From positions 496,001-560,000 of the forward strand of contig NZ_KN322986.1 in assembly GCF_000774145.1 (NCBI RefSeq): a stretch of 64,000 bases of DNA, written 5' to 3'. Position numbers and translations under genes: made by a program. Of this stretch, positions 51,542 to 60,658 are shown piece after piece. Source of the DNA: Pseudomonas mediterranea CFBP 5447. GTDB lineage: Bacteria > Pseudomonadota > Gammaproteobacteria > Pseudomonadales > Pseudomonadaceae. The notes under the pieces are model-generated. The model searched no databases and was not told where the DNA came from. It was given only the letters and a program-made list of their open reading frames with translations. Numbering within the stretch: position 1 is the stretch's first letter; each line of letters opens with the position of its first letter.

Positions 51542-52111
51542 TTAACCGTGCAGGGTCTGCAGCCACTGCTCGCGGTTGATGCGATAGAGCACATGGTGAC
51601 GCAATGGATGACCGACCGCGAGTTTTGGATGTTCGAAATCGTCAACCGGGTCATGGAGCATGCCGATCGCCTGCATGACCTTTTGCGACGGCAGGTTATC
51701 GGTCGAGGTGAATGCCACCACTTCGTCCAGCCCCAGGCGGTCAAACCCACAGCGCAACGCCGTCCAGGCGGCCTCGCTGGCATAACCCAGGCCCCAGTGC
51801 TCCCGGGCCAGGCGCCAGCCGATCTCGATGGCCGGCGTGAAGTGCGCGTCGAACCCCACCACACCCAGCCCGGTAAAACCGATGAAGGCACCGGTGTCCT
51901 TGCGTTCCAGCGCCCACAGGCCAAAACCATGTTCGGCAAAGTGCCCACGCACGCGCCCGATCAGCGCGGCACTTTCAAGGCGACTCAAGGGTGCCGGGAA
52001 ATAACGCATCACCTGCGGATCGGCAGACATGGCCGCAAACGCCGGCAAATCCTCATCGTGCCACTGCCGCATGAGCAGTCGCGCACTTTCCAGTTCCAGT
52101 ATCGGCTCCAT
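51542..52111 (-). CDS. GNAT-family N-acetyltransferase (RimJ/RimL-like)
   Basis: A 189-residue acetyltransferase of the Acetyltransf_3 group: LESARLLMRQWHDEDLPAFAAMSADPQVMRYFPAPLSR at the N-terminus, the acetyl-CoA loop REHWGLGYASEAAWTALRCGF, and TDNLPSQKVMQAIGM. It may acetylate an alpha-amine of a small molecule, tRNA-linked or ribosomal protein; the substrate is not predictable. ATG 52111 has GGGGAG upstream. First gene of a GNAT-tesB-HAD set on the minus strand. Confidence 0.9.
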   Translation of the reverse strand: MEPILELESARLLMRQWHDEDLPAFAAMSADPQVMRYFPAPLSRLESAALIGRVRGHFAEHGFGLWALERKDTGAFIGFTGLGVVGFDAHFTPAIEIGWRLAREHWGLGYASEAAWTALRCGFDRLGLDEVVAFTSTDNLPSQKVMQAIGMLHDPVDDFEHPKLAVGHPLRHHVLYRINREQWLQTLHG

Positions 52112-52184
52112 CTCTACTCCCCTTCCATGCCCCAAAGTCTACATCGCTGGTAGGATTCGTCATTCAATAACCGCTGAAAACACC

Positions 52185-53105
52185 ATGCCGCTGCCGCTTA
52201 TCTATCACGAAGACTACAGTCCCGAATTCCCGGCGGAACACCGTTTCCCCATGGACAAATTCCGCCTGCTGCGCGACCACCTGGTGGACAGCGGGCTGAC
52301 CCGCGACGCGGACCTGTTGCGCCCGGCGCTGTGCCCGCCGGAGATCCTCGCCCTGGCCCATGATCGCGTCTATATCGAACGCTACATGAGTGGCGAGTTG
52401 TCCCGCGAAGACCAACGGCGGCTCGGCCTGCCCTGGAGCGACGCCCTGGCCCGGCGAACGGTACGGGCCGTGGGCGGTTCGCTGCTGGCGGCCGAGCAGG
52501 CCCTCGAACACGGGCTGGCCTGTCACCTGGCCGGAGGTACCCACCACGCCCATTACGATCACCCTGCGGGATTTTGCATTTTCAACGATCTGGCGGTGAT
52601 CAGCCGTTATTTCCTCGCCAGTGGCCGCGTCTCTCGGGTGCTGATTTTCGACTGCGACGTGCATCAGGGCGACGGTACCGCCCGAATACTCCATGACACC
52701 CCGGACGCAGTGACAGTTTCCTTGCATTGCGAAAAGAATTTTCCCGCACGCAAGGCCCAGAGCGACTGGGACATTCCTCTGCCAATGGGCATGGAAGACT
52801 CGGCGTACCTGAAGGTGGTGGACGACGCCCTCAACTATCTGCTGCCGCTCTACCAGCCGGACCTGGTGCTGTACGATGCCGGTGTCGATGTGCACAAGGA
52901 CGACGCCCTCGGTTACCTGAAGCTGACAGACCAAGGGCTCGCCGCCCGGGACGAAAGCGTCATGCGTCATTGTCTCGGGCGCGACATCCCGGTGGTCGGG
53001 GTGATCGGCGGCGGCTACAGCAAGGACCGCAGGGCCCTGGCCCGGCGTCACGGGATCCTGCATCACAGCGCACAAAAAGTCTGGACGTCATCAGGCTGTC
53101 ATTGA
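52185..53105 (+). CDS. Histone-deacetylase-family (class II-like) amidohydrolase
   Basis: A 306-residue member of the arginase/deacetylase superfamily. Metal and catalytic residues are visible in GGTHHAHYDHPAGFC (tandem His), IFDCDVHQGDG (Asp and His metal ligands) and YDAGVDVHKDD (Asp). Bacteria have no histones, so the substrate may be an acetylated polyamine, acetoin-pathway protein or other acetyl amide. ATG 52185 is reasonable but the ribosome binding site is weak. Divergent from the GNAT gene, which is a tempting acetylase/deacetylase pairing but may be chance. Confidence 0.9.
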   Translation: MPLPLIYHEDYSPEFPAEHRFPMDKFRLLRDHLVDSGLTRDADLLRPALCPPEILALAHDRVYIERYMSGELSREDQRRLGLPWSDALARRTVRAVGGSLLAAEQALEHGLACHLAGGTHHAHYDHPAGFCIFNDLAVISRYFLASGRVSRVLIFDCDVHQGDGTARILHDTPDAVTVSLHCEKNFPARKAQSDWDIPLPMGMEDSAYLKVVDDALNYLLPLYQPDLVLYDAGVDVHKDDALGYLKLTDQGLAARDESVMRHCLGRDIPVVGVIGGGYSKDRRALARRHGILHHSAQKVWTSSGCH

Positions 53106-53244
53106 AATCTGGGTGCGTTACCCACAATGCCTGTGGAGCGGCCTGTGGATAACCTGAGCGAAACGGCCTACAGGCTATATCGGGCATAGCTTGCAGAGGC
53201 CTGGTTGTTTTTTAACCACATTTCAGCAACACCCCCATCCCCCC

Positions 53245-53333
53245 TGTGGGAGCGAGCCTGCTCGCGATAGCGGTCCACCCTCCAACATTGATGTCGCTGA
53301 TCCACCGCAATCGCGAGCAGGCTCGCTCCCACA
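53245..53333. repeat. REP/REPIN pair
   Basis: TGTGGGAGCGAGCCTGCTCG and its inverted copy with a spacer. Apart from this repeat and a TGTGGATAA (DnaA-box-like, 53144-53152) the 282-base gap looks empty. Confidence 0.9.
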
Positions 53334-53387
53334 GGATTTTTGTGCTGATAGAATGCCGCGCTTATTCCCATCTCTGCAGTCCACGCC

Positions 53388-54623
53388 ATGACCTCGACCG
53401 CCCCATCCACCACCCCAAGCATCGCCATCATCGGCGGCGGCCCTGCCGGCCTGATGGCGGCCGAGGTGTTGAGCCAGGCCGGCATCCAGGTCGACCTGTA
53501 CGACGGCATGCCCTCGGTGGGCAGGAAGTTTCTGCTGGCCGGTGTCGGTGGCATGAATATCACTCATTCGGAAGCCTTCCCGGCCTTCCTGTCCCGCTAC
53601 GCCGAACGGGCCGCGAATATCGCCCCATTGCTGCGGGCATTCGGCGCGGATGAGCTGTGCAGCTGGATTCACGGGCTGGGGATCGACACCTTTGTCGGCA
53701 GCTCCGGGCGGGTGTTTCCTACGGACATGAAAGCCGCCCCGCTGCTGCGTGCCTGGCTCAAGCGTCTGCGCGATGCCGGGGTGATGATCCACACCCGCCA
53801 CCGCTGGCTCGGCTGGAACCCCGACAACAGCCTGCGAATAGCCAGCCCCGAAGGCGAAAAGACCCTTCAGCCCGACGCCACGCTGCTGGCACTGGGCGGC
53901 GGCAGTTGGTCACGCCTGGGCTCCGACGGCGCCTGGATGCTGGCCTTGGAGCAGCGCGGTGTCGTCCTTGCGCCGTTGCAACCGAGCAACTGCGGCTTCG
54001 ACGTGCAGGCCTGGAGCGACCTGATGGTCAGCAAATTCGCCGGCGCCCCGCTGAAAAACATTGCCATCGGCCTGAACGACGACGTCCCCCGTCTTGGCGA
54101 GTGCGTGATCACCGCCACCGGTATCGAAGGCAGCCTGATCTATGCGCTGTCGGCACCGATTCGCGAGGCTATCAATCACCATGGCAGCGCGACGATCCAT
54201 CTGGACCTGTTGCCGGGCCGGCCTGTGGATAAAATTTTCCGGGCCTTGAACAAGCCGCGCGGTTCACGCTCGATGGCCAAGCACTTGCACAGCCAGTTGG
54301 GGATCGATGGGGTCAAGGCTGGGCTGCTACGCGAACTCACACCGGCCGACGGCTTCGCCGACCCCGCACGCCTGGCCCAAGCCATCAAGGCGTTGCCCAT
54401 CACCCTGGTCAGAACCCGCCCCCTGGACGAAGCCATCAGCAGCGCCGGTGGCGTGACATTCGACGCCATGGATGAAAACCTGATGCTCAAGCAGATACCC
54501 GGCGTGTTCTGCGCGGGGGAAATGCTCGACTGGGAAGCACCGACCGGGGGTTATCTACTGACGGCGTGCTTTGCCAGCGGGCGGGCGGCGGGGTTGGGGA
54601 TGCTGGAGTTCCTGAAGCAGTGA
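53388..54623 (+). CDS. FAD/NAD(P)-dependent oxidoreductase, TIGR03862-type flavoprotein
   Basis: A 411-residue flavoprotein of the HI0933/YhiN group. The Rossmann dinucleotide motif is IAIIGGGPAGLMAAEVLSQAG, followed by VGRKFLLAGVGGMNITHSE and, at the C-terminus, GVFCAGEMLDWEAPTGGYLLTACFASG, typical of the family that I recall as TIGR03862 (PP_4765-like). The reaction is unknown; it is likely a cytoplasmic reductase. Its stop codon is inside the start of the following repeat. Confidence 0.88.
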   Translation: MTSTAPSTTPSIAIIGGGPAGLMAAEVLSQAGIQVDLYDGMPSVGRKFLLAGVGGMNITHSEAFPAFLSRYAERAANIAPLLRAFGADELCSWIHGLGIDTFVGSSGRVFPTDMKAAPLLRAWLKRLRDAGVMIHTRHRWLGWNPDNSLRIASPEGEKTLQPDATLLALGGGSWSRLGSDGAWMLALEQRGVVLAPLQPSNCGFDVQAWSDLMVSKFAGAPLKNIAIGLNDDVPRLGECVITATGIEGSLIYALSAPIREAINHHGSATIHLDLLPGRPVDKIFRALNKPRGSRSMAKHLHSQLGIDGVKAGLLRELTPADGFADPARLAQAIKALPITLVRTRPLDEAISSAGGVTFDAMDENLMLKQIPGVFCAGEMLDWEAPTGGYLLTACFASGRAAGLGMLEFLKQ

Positions 54624-54730
54624 TCATTCCCACGCTCTGCGTGGGAATGCCTCAACGGACGCTCCGCGTTCGGCTTTTTGGGACGCGGAGCGTCCCCGGA
54701 TGCATTCCCACGCTGAGCGTGGGAACGATC
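54622..54730. repeat. Inverted repeat of the ATTCCCACGC family
   Basis: GATCATTCCCACGCTCTGCG at the left and its inverted relative CGCTGAGCGTGGGAACGATC at the right, with an inner GGACGCTCCGCGTTC / GGACGCGGAGCGTCC hairpin. It is a repeat family different from the REP elements elsewhere in the window. Confidence 0.9.
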
Positions 54731-54736
54731 AACGGG

Positions 54737-56074
54737 TCAGGGTTTCTTTTTACGCGGCCCGGTATTGAACACCGGCACTTTGCGCACCGGCTTGACCGAA
54801 GGTTCCACCGGCCCCGTGTCCCCGCTGTCCACCCACTTGCCGAGGTTGCGCTTGCCACCACCGCCCGGCGTTTTTGGCTTCTTCGGCTTTTTCGGCTTCT
54901 TGATCACCTGGCCACTGGCGTCGGTATCCGGCACCCGGTGTTCAGGCTCGAAGTCCTGCTCCATCTGGCGAGTCAACGTCTGGCGGGTCAACATCTCGAT
55001 GGCTGACAGCAGGTTCACTTCATCGGCACACACCAGGGAAATCGCTTGCCCCGTGGCGCCCGCCCGGCCAGTACGGCCAATGCGATGGATATAGTCTTCG
55101 GCGACGATCGGCAAATCGAAATTCACCACCAGCGGCAGGTCTTCGATATCCAGCCCACGGGCGGCGACGTCGGTGGCCACGAGGATCTGGACTTCACCGA
55201 GCTTGAAACGGTCCAGCGCGCGCTGGCGGGTGGCCTGGGGTTTGTCGCCGTGGATGCCGTCAGCGTTGACGCCCAGTCCCTGGAGTTTTTCCACCAATGC
55301 ATCGACGCCGTTGCGGGTCTTGGCGAATACCAGCACCTGCTTCCACTTGTTCTTGCGCAGCAGGTGCACGAACAATTCCGGCTTGCGCTTCTTGTCCACC
55401 GTCACCACCCATTGCTTGACAGTGTTGGCGGCGACGTTGCGCGGGCTCACTTCGATGCTCAGCGGATCGTTGAGCATCTGCCCGGCCAGCAAACGGATGG
55501 CGTCGGAAAAGGTCGCCGAGAACAGCAGTGTCTGGCGCTTCTTCGGCAGGGCCCTGTAGATATTCGCCAGCTCTTCGGAGAAGCCCAGGTCAAGCATGCG
55601 GTCGGCTTCGTCCAGCACCAGGGTCTGCAACTGGTTGAACTTCAGCGCGTTCTGTCGGAAGAGATCGAGTAGGCGTCCCGGCGTGGCGACCAGCAGATCG
55701 ACACCCTTGCGCAGCTTCATCATCTGCGGGTTGATGCTGACGCCACCGTATACCGCGTAGGTGCTCAACGGCAGGTTTTGCGCGTACTGGCGCACGCTTT
55801 CATGGACCTGCTCGGCCAATTCGCGGGTCGGCACCAGGATCAGCGCCCGCACCGAGTTGGCGGCCACTTTCGGCCCTTCGGTGGTCAGCAACTGCAACAG
55901 CGGCACGGCGAAACCGGCGGTCTTGCCGGTGCCGGTCTGGGCCGCGGCCATCAGGTCGCGACCGGCCAGCACCGCCGGCATGGCCTGGGCCTGTACCGGG
56001 GTCGGGGTCTGGTAGCCGAGCGTCTCGAGGGCGCGCAACAAAGGTTCGATCAGGCCAAGGGTGGCGAAAGTCAT
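54737..56074 (-). CDS. rhlE: DEAD-box RNA helicase RhlE
   Basis: A 445-residue helicase with the motifs AQTGTGKTAGFAVP, PTRELAEQV, DEADRMLDLG, SATFSDA and HRIGRTGRAG in order. After the core a low-complexity, basic tail begins (repeated KKPKKPKKPK, then Gly-rich and Arg/Lys-rich), probably an RNA-binding tail. It remodels RNA during ribosome assembly or degradation. ATG 56074 gives MTFATLGLIEPLLRAL, the normal start. Confidence 0.95.
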   Translation of the reverse strand: MTFATLGLIEPLLRALETLGYQTPTPVQAQAMPAVLAGRDLMAAAQTGTGKTAGFAVPLLQLLTTEGPKVAANSVRALILVPTRELAEQVHESVRQYAQNLPLSTYAVYGGVSINPQMMKLRKGVDLLVATPGRLLDLFRQNALKFNQLQTLVLDEADRMLDLGFSEELANIYRALPKKRQTLLFSATFSDAIRLLAGQMLNDPLSIEVSPRNVAANTVKQWVVTVDKKRKPELFVHLLRKNKWKQVLVFAKTRNGVDALVEKLQGLGVNADGIHGDKPQATRQRALDRFKLGEVQILVATDVAARGLDIEDLPLVVNFDLPIVAEDYIHRIGRTGRAGATGQAISLVCADEVNLLSAIEMLTRQTLTRQMEQDFEPEHRVPDTDASGQVIKKPKKPKKPKTPGGGGKRNLGKWVDSGDTGPVEPSVKPVRKVPVFNTGPRKKKP

Positions 56075-56132
56075 GGAAGTACCGTAGGAAAAATCAGCGC
56101 AGGGTGTGCAATGCGCGGCAGTTTACCTTAAT

Positions 56133-57035
56133 TCAGGATTCAACCGGCGCAGGCTTGGGCTTGCGCCACTGAGGCAGCCCGATCAACACCACGGCACTGA
56201 TGATCACCAGCATCGCCAGGGACTCTTCGACACCGATGCTTTCGCCGGCAAACACGATCCCCAGCAGCACCGCCACCGCCGGGTTGACGTAGGCATAACT
56301 GGTGGCCGCCGCCGGCCGCACATGCTTGAGCAGGTACATGTAGGCGTTGAAGGCAATGATCGAACCGAAAAAGGTCAGGTAGGCCAGCGCGAACCAGCCT
56401 TCGAACGGCGGGATGCGCTCCAGCTGTTCGCCACTGGCGAAACTGCCGATCAACAGCACCACGCCGCCCACCAGCATTTCCACGGCACTGGCCATCGCCC
56501 CCGCCGGCAAGGGCAGATGTTTGCTCAGCACCGAGCCGAAGGCCCACGATGCCGCAGCGAACACCAGCAGGGTTGCACCCAGCGGACTGGATTGCAGGTT
56601 TGAGCCCAGGTTGAGCATGGCGATGCCGATCAGCCCCAGCACAATGCCCGCCCATTCCAGGCGTGTATTACGTGCCCCCCAGAAATACCCACAAAGCAGG
56701 GTAAACAAAGGCACCGTCGCCACAGCCAACGCCGCGACCCCGGACGCCACGCCGGTGTGCTCGGCGACACTGACCGCGCCGTTGCCGAAACTGAGCAGCA
56801 GCACGCCGATGATGGCCCCGGCCTTCCACTGCGCCCAGGTCGGCGCCGGCGCCCCGCGCCAGCGCAGGAAGCCGTACATGAGCGAGCCGGCCAGCACGAA
56901 GCGAATCCCGGCCAGCAACAACGGCGGCCAATGCTCCACGCCGATGCGAATCACCAGGTAAGTCGATCCCCAGATGACATACAGGGCGAAGAAAGCAGCG
57001 ATCAGCGGCAGTGGAAAACGGCGTGGGCCAGGCAT
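56133..57035 (-). CDS. EamA/DMT-family permease
   Basis: A 300-residue permease with ten helices (LIAAFFALYVIWGSTYLVIRIGVEHWPPLLLAGIRF at the start). It has two EamA repeats and resembles YedA-type or amino-acid exporters. The Lrp/AsnC regulator on the other strand is transcribed away from it across 160 bases and is the natural candidate to control it, as is common for Lrp-exporter pairs. Substrate unknown. Confidence 0.9.
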   Translation of the reverse strand: MPGPRRFPLPLIAAFFALYVIWGSTYLVIRIGVEHWPPLLLAGIRFVLAGSLMYGFLRWRGAPAPTWAQWKAGAIIGVLLLSFGNGAVSVAEHTGVASGVAALAVATVPLFTLLCGYFWGARNTRLEWAGIVLGLIGIAMLNLGSNLQSSPLGATLLVFAAASWAFGSVLSKHLPLPAGAMASAVEMLVGGVVLLIGSFASGEQLERIPPFEGWFALAYLTFFGSIIAFNAYMYLLKHVRPAAATSYAYVNPAVAVLLGIVFAGESIGVEESLAMLVIISAVVLIGLPQWRKPKPAPVES

Positions 57036-57196
57036 GGTCAGCTCGAAGTCAGGACAATGAAAGACGTTATTCTAGAAAGGCGACGAACGGAAAATAAGCT
57101 ACAAAACCTGTTTATCCTACCCATACACTTTTCAAATCAAGGAGATCGGCGCTATAAACCGTGCTTTCGAAAGTCATGTCATCTGGAAGCCAAACC

Positions 57197-57649
57197 GTGG
57201 ATAAATACGACCGCATGCTGCTCAGCGCCCTGTTGGAAAACGGTCGTGCGTCCTACGCCGAACTGGCCCGCAAAGTGAACCTCTCGGCCCCGGCCGTGGC
57301 CGAACGCGTCAGCAAACTGGAGGCCAGCGGCATCATTACCGGCTACCAGGCCAAGGTCGACATGGCCAAGATCGGCCTGCCGGTGCAGTGCGTGATCGAA
57401 TTGCGGATGAACCAGCACGGCAACCAGAAGGCCTACGACGACTTGTGCAAGATTCCCCAACTGACCGAATGCCACCGCGTGACCGGCGACCCCTGCGTGA
57501 TCATGCAAGCGGCGGTCGGCTCGATGCCGGAGCTGGAAGAACTGATCAACCGGATCGCCAAGTTCGGCTTCAGCAAGACCTCGATCGTGCTGTCCAGTGC
57601 CATTGAAAAGCGGGTGCCGCTGGGGCAGCTGGAAAGCAACGGCAAGTAG
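57197..57649 (+). CDS. Lrp/AsnC-family regulator
   Basis: A 150-residue regulator: N-terminal helix-turn-helix (YDRMLLSALLENGRASYAELARKVNLSAPAVAERVSKLEASGIITGY) and C-terminal RAM ligand domain (ECHRVTGDPCVIMQAAVGSMPELEELINRI). I chose GTG 57197 because it gives the family start (MDKYDRMLL) and has GGAAG seven bases before; in-frame GTG 57161 and ATG 57176 would add 12 and 7 residues. It is divergent from the EamA gene and may sense the compound that transporter exports. Confidence 0.88.
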   Translation: MDKYDRMLLSALLENGRASYAELARKVNLSAPAVAERVSKLEASGIITGYQAKVDMAKIGLPVQCVIELRMNQHGNQKAYDDLCKIPQLTECHRVTGDPCVIMQAAVGSMPELEELINRIAKFGFSKTSIVLSSAIEKRVPLGQLESNGK

Positions 57650-57672
57650 CCGCTTTCACCTGTGGGCGAGCC

Positions 57673-57762
57673 TGTGGGAGCGAGCCTGCTCGCGATAGCG
57701 CCAGCCCAGTCAATATTTGCGGTGACTGACACACCGCTATCGCGAGCAGGCTCGCTCCCACA
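57673..57762. repeat. REP/REPIN pair
   Basis: TGTGGGAGCGAGCCTGCTCG and its inverted copy, with spacer, between convergent lrp and exonuclease genes. Confidence 0.92.
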
Positions 57763-57779
57763 TTTGGATGACGGTGCTC

Positions 57780-58391
57780 CTAGAACCCTCGATGGCGCTT
57801 GAGATGCTCATTGATCTTCGCGGCCGGGACCTTCTGCAAACTGCACAACAGATCATGGGACAACTCCCGCAGCCCATGCTTGTGCCGCAGTTCCGAAGCC
57901 AGGTGCGCGGTGAGGTTGGCGGCCATTTCGGCGTCGGCCATGGCCCGGTGGGCCTGGCCGGTATGGGGCAGGCCGGCAAAGGCGTTGAGGGTGCCGAGCT
58001 TGTGGTTCGGCGCGGCCGGTATCAGGCGTCGGGCGAGCAGCAGCGAACAGGCAAAATTCTGCAGGCGGGTGCGCTTGATCCGCCCCAGTTCGAAGTCCCA
58101 GAACTTCTGGTCGAACGCGGCGTTATGCGCCAGCAGCGGCGTGGTGCCGACGAACTCGTTGACCTCGTTCATCACCCGCTCGGCCGACGGCGCGCTGCGC
58201 AGCATGGCATTGCTGATGCCGGTCAGTTGCTCGATGAAGGCCGGCACCCGCACGCCGGCATTCATCAGGCTCTGGTAGCGGTCGACGATCCGGCCTTGCT
58301 CAAGCATCACCACGGCGATTTCCGTGGCCCGGCAACTGCTGCTCGGGGTGATTCCGGTGGTTTCAAAGTCGATGACTGCGATGCGTTCCAA
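57780..58391 (-). CDS. DnaQ-type 3'-5' exonuclease
   Basis: A 203-residue DEDD exonuclease domain protein. ExoI is IAVIDFETTG, ExoII is LLAHNAAFDQKFWDFEL, and ExoIII is GQAHRAMADAEMAANL, with His before Asp as in the DEDDh subgroup. It is short and has no polymerase or ligand domain. It starts 22 bases after the NYN gene on the same strand, suggesting a two-gene nuclease operon. Whether it acts on DNA or RNA is unknown. Confidence 0.9.
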   Translation of the reverse strand: MERIAVIDFETTGITPSSSCRATEIAVVMLEQGRIVDRYQSLMNAGVRVPAFIEQLTGISNAMLRSAPSAERVMNEVNEFVGTTPLLAHNAAFDQKFWDFELGRIKRTRLQNFACSLLLARRLIPAAPNHKLGTLNAFAGLPHTGQAHRAMADAEMAANLTAHLASELRHKHGLRELSHDLLCSLQKVPAAKINEHLKRHRGF

Positions 58392-58413
58392 ACCTGTCTG
58401 AACTCCGTAACGA

Positions 58414-58893
58414 TCAATTCTTGAGCAGCAGCGCGCCTTCGATGGGCACGTAGCGACTGGCGGCGCGGATCAGCGAGTTGGCCGTCAACCCCGGCACGCC
58501 GTACGCCACCGCCTGCACGCCGTGCTTGCTGATGATGCGTTCGAGCAGCATGTCGAAATCGCCGTCACCCGAGGCCAGCACGACCTCGTCGACATGGTCG
58601 GCGGCATCCATGATGTCCAGCGTGATGCCCACGTCCCAATCGCCCTTGGCCGAGCCGTCGCTGCGCTGGATGTAGGGCTTGAGCTTCACGGTGAAACCCA
58701 GGTTGCGCAGGATCTGCTGGAATTGCTGCTGCTTGCTGTCACCGCGATCGATCGCATAGGCGTAGGCCTCGACGATCTGCCCCTGTTTGCTGACATCGGC
58801 CCACAGGGCGGCGTAGTTGAAGTGACAACCATAGGCTTGGCGCACGGTGTAATAGAGGTTCTGAACATCGGCGAACACTGCGATTTTCTTCAC
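58414..58893 (-). CDS. NYN-domain putative nuclease
   Basis: A 159-residue PIN-like NYN domain. Acidic active-site residues appear in VFADVQNLYYTVRQ near the N-terminus, KGDWDVGITLDIMDAAD and LASGDGDFDMLLERI, the LabA/DUF88 pattern; Tyr-rich patches suggest RNA binding. GTG 58893 has AAGAGGAA upstream and is preferred to an ATG at 58914. Family members cut RNA; the downstream exonuclease could remove the products. Confidence 0.88.
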   Translation of the reverse strand: MKKIAVFADVQNLYYTVRQAYGCHFNYAALWADVSKQGQIVEAYAYAIDRGDSKQQQFQQILRNLGFTVKLKPYIQRSDGSAKGDWDVGITLDIMDAADHVDEVVLASGDGDFDMLLERIISKHGVQAVAYGVPGLTANSLIRAASRYVPIEGALLLKN

Positions 58894-59051
58894 CGCGGTT
58901 CCTCTTGAATGCACAAGCGCACAGGCTCTGGGTCAGGCATCAGTGGCCGATGTGGCCACCGGGCCCGAAAAGGCGCCCAGTATGCCAGCCCGGAGGAGGG
59001 TTCCGCGAATAATCGGTCCGAGGCGCGTGGGCACCCCGGACGAATGGCAGG

Positions 59052-59822
59052 TCAGACGAAGGAATCGTCGTCGCCAAAGAAGGAAGAGTCGTCGCTGTAG
59101 TCCGCGTCGCTGAAGCCGCCCTGGTCGTTGCCGTAGTTATCGTTGTCGGCCATGCGCTGGTCGTCGCCCCAACCGTTGTCGCTGCCGTTACCCACGTCGT
59201 TGACCGGTTGGGCCGGCTCTTCCTTGATGATCTCGACGATCTCCTGGGGCTGCTGACCGCTGTGGAACAGACTGCTGATACCTTGCGCCAGCATCACGCC
59301 ACCCGCGACGCTGGCCGCGGTTTTCAGGGCGCCACCCAGGAAGCCGCTCGCTGCCGGGGCTTGTTGTTGCGCAGCGCCATAGCCCGCTGGCGGCGCACCG
59401 AAGCCCTGCTGCGCCTGGGCGTTGTTGAAAGACGGCCGCGCAGGCTCGCGCCAGCCGCCACCACCGGTTGCCGGAGCGCTTGGGGCGGGGGCCGGTCGCG
59501 AATCGCGACTGCTGCCACCAAAAATACTCGAGAGGAAACCACCGCCACCGCTGGGAGCCGAGGCCTGGCTGCGAGCGTTCTGCAGGTCCGCCTGCAGTTG
59601 CTGGACTTGCTCGGTCAGTTGCCTGTTCTGCTCGTCGAGGCGCTTGATTGCCGCCTCCTGCACCAGAATCGCCTGGGCCATGAAATAGCCGGCCGCAGGC
59701 TGGCTGGCCAGGTGCTCCTTGATCCGCGCCTCGGCCTGGGCGTCGCGCGGGGCTGAATCCTTTTCGGCCTGTTGCAGCCGTGAAAACAGTCCATCGATCA
59801 GGGTTTGTTCTTCGCTGTTCAT
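59052..59822 (-). CDS. DUF2076 protein with low-complexity acidic tail
   Basis: A 256-residue protein. Residues 1 to about 80 form a helical, coiled-coil-like domain (SEEQTLIDGLFSRLQQAE ... RLDEQNRQLTEQVQQLQADLQNARSQA) of the DUF2076 family. A Gly/Ser/Pro-rich linker, a hydrophobic stretch (SGFLGGALKTAASVAGGVMLAQGISSLF) that could be a membrane-anchored or amphipathic helix, and an acidic Asp/Asn-rich tail (DNDNYGNDQ ... DDDSFV) follow. Function unknown; possibly related to biofilm or periplasmic assemblies. Divergent from the YciC-like gene. Confidence 0.88.
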   Translation of the reverse strand: MNSEEQTLIDGLFSRLQQAEKDSAPRDAQAEARIKEHLASQPAAGYFMAQAILVQEAAIKRLDEQNRQLTEQVQQLQADLQNARSQASAPSGGGGFLSSIFGGSSRDSRPAPAPSAPATGGGGWREPARPSFNNAQAQQGFGAPPAGYGAAQQQAPAASGFLGGALKTAASVAGGVMLAQGISSLFHSGQQPQEIVEIIKEEPAQPVNDVGNGSDNGWGDDQRMADNDNYGNDQGGFSDADYSDDSSFFGDDDSFV

Positions 59823-59998
59823 GGCGACCTCATCAGATTGCCGGGTAGAAAACCAAGCCGGTTCCGCAGAACCGGTGCTCATCAGTAATGGGGTTTGCCA
59901 CGAGGGTTTCAATGGTCTTTACCTGATGTTTACGTTTGCTTGTGCGGGTGCCTGATCGGTTAAAGTGTCGGACCGCTTCTGGACCTGCGATCCGACTC

Positions 59999-60658
59999 AT
60001 GAATCCGTTTGACGTGCTGCGCGACTCTTTGTATTTCTTCAAGCGCCATCTGGGCCGGATCGCCCAGCTGTGCCTGCCGCTGGTGATACTCGAGGCCGTG
60101 CTGCAACAAGCCGTCGACAGCGCTCTCGGCCCGGATGGTTTTCCGGGCTACAGCGTGATCGTCGGGCTGCTGGTGTATCCGGTGTACACCGCCGCACTGA
60201 TCCTGTTTCTCGACGCCCGCAGCCGAGGCGAATCGCCGCACATTCGCGACCTCCTCGCCGCGGCCCTGATCCTCTGGCCGCGCTTCGCGTTGCTGACCGC
60301 CCTCAACACGTTGCTGATCCTGCTGGGGATTTCGTTGTACATCCTGCCAGGCCTGTGGCTGATGGTGACCCTGGCGTTCAGCGAGTATCTGCTGGTGCTC
60401 CGAGGCCTGGCGCCGCTGGCGGCGATGAAGGAAAGCCTGCGCATGAGCCGCGGCCAGTTCTGGCGGATCCTGTTGTGCATCATGGGCGTGATGGGGCCGC
60501 TGTGGCTGCTCAAGGGCGCCAGCGTCTCGGTGTATCCGCCACCCCAGAACCCCTGGCTAGGCCTGTTGATCGACAGCATTCACAGCTTCCTGCAACTGTT
60601 CACCAGCGTTGTGCTGTTCCGGATATTCATGCTGATCGGGGAAAAAACCGAGCCATGA
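59999..60658 (+). CDS. yciC: YciC-family membrane protein
   Basis: A 219-residue integral membrane protein with about six helices (RDSLYFFKRHLGRIAQLCLPLVILEAVLQQ, FALLTALNTLLILLGISLYILPGLWLMVTLAFSEYLLV, MSRGQFWRILLCIMGVMGPLWLL). It matches the YciC/UPF0259 family of unknown function. Its TGA overlaps the ATG of the next gene (ATGA), so the two are coupled. Confidence 0.9.
   Translation: MNPFDVLRDSLYFFKRHLGRIAQLCLPLVILEAVLQQAVDSALGPDGFPGYSVIVGLLVYPVYTAALILFLDARSRGESPHIRDLLAAALILWPRFALLTALNTLLILLGISLYILPGLWLMVTLAFSEYLLVLRGLAPLAAMKESLRMSRGQFWRILLCIMGVMGPLWLLKGASVSVYPPPQNPWLGLLIDSIHSFLQLFTSVVLFRIFMLIGEKTEP

Noticed and set aside
52029..52184. In-frame extension before the histone-deacetylase-like gene
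   Set aside because: The extension lies antisense to the GNAT gene and adds no conserved residues; ATG 52185 begins the family N-terminus.
53144..53152. TGTGGATAA, a DnaA-box match, with a second one at 54226-54234
   Set aside because: Two isolated copies, one inside a gene; no cluster, AT-rich unwinding region or dnaA/dnaN neighbourhood, so not an origin.
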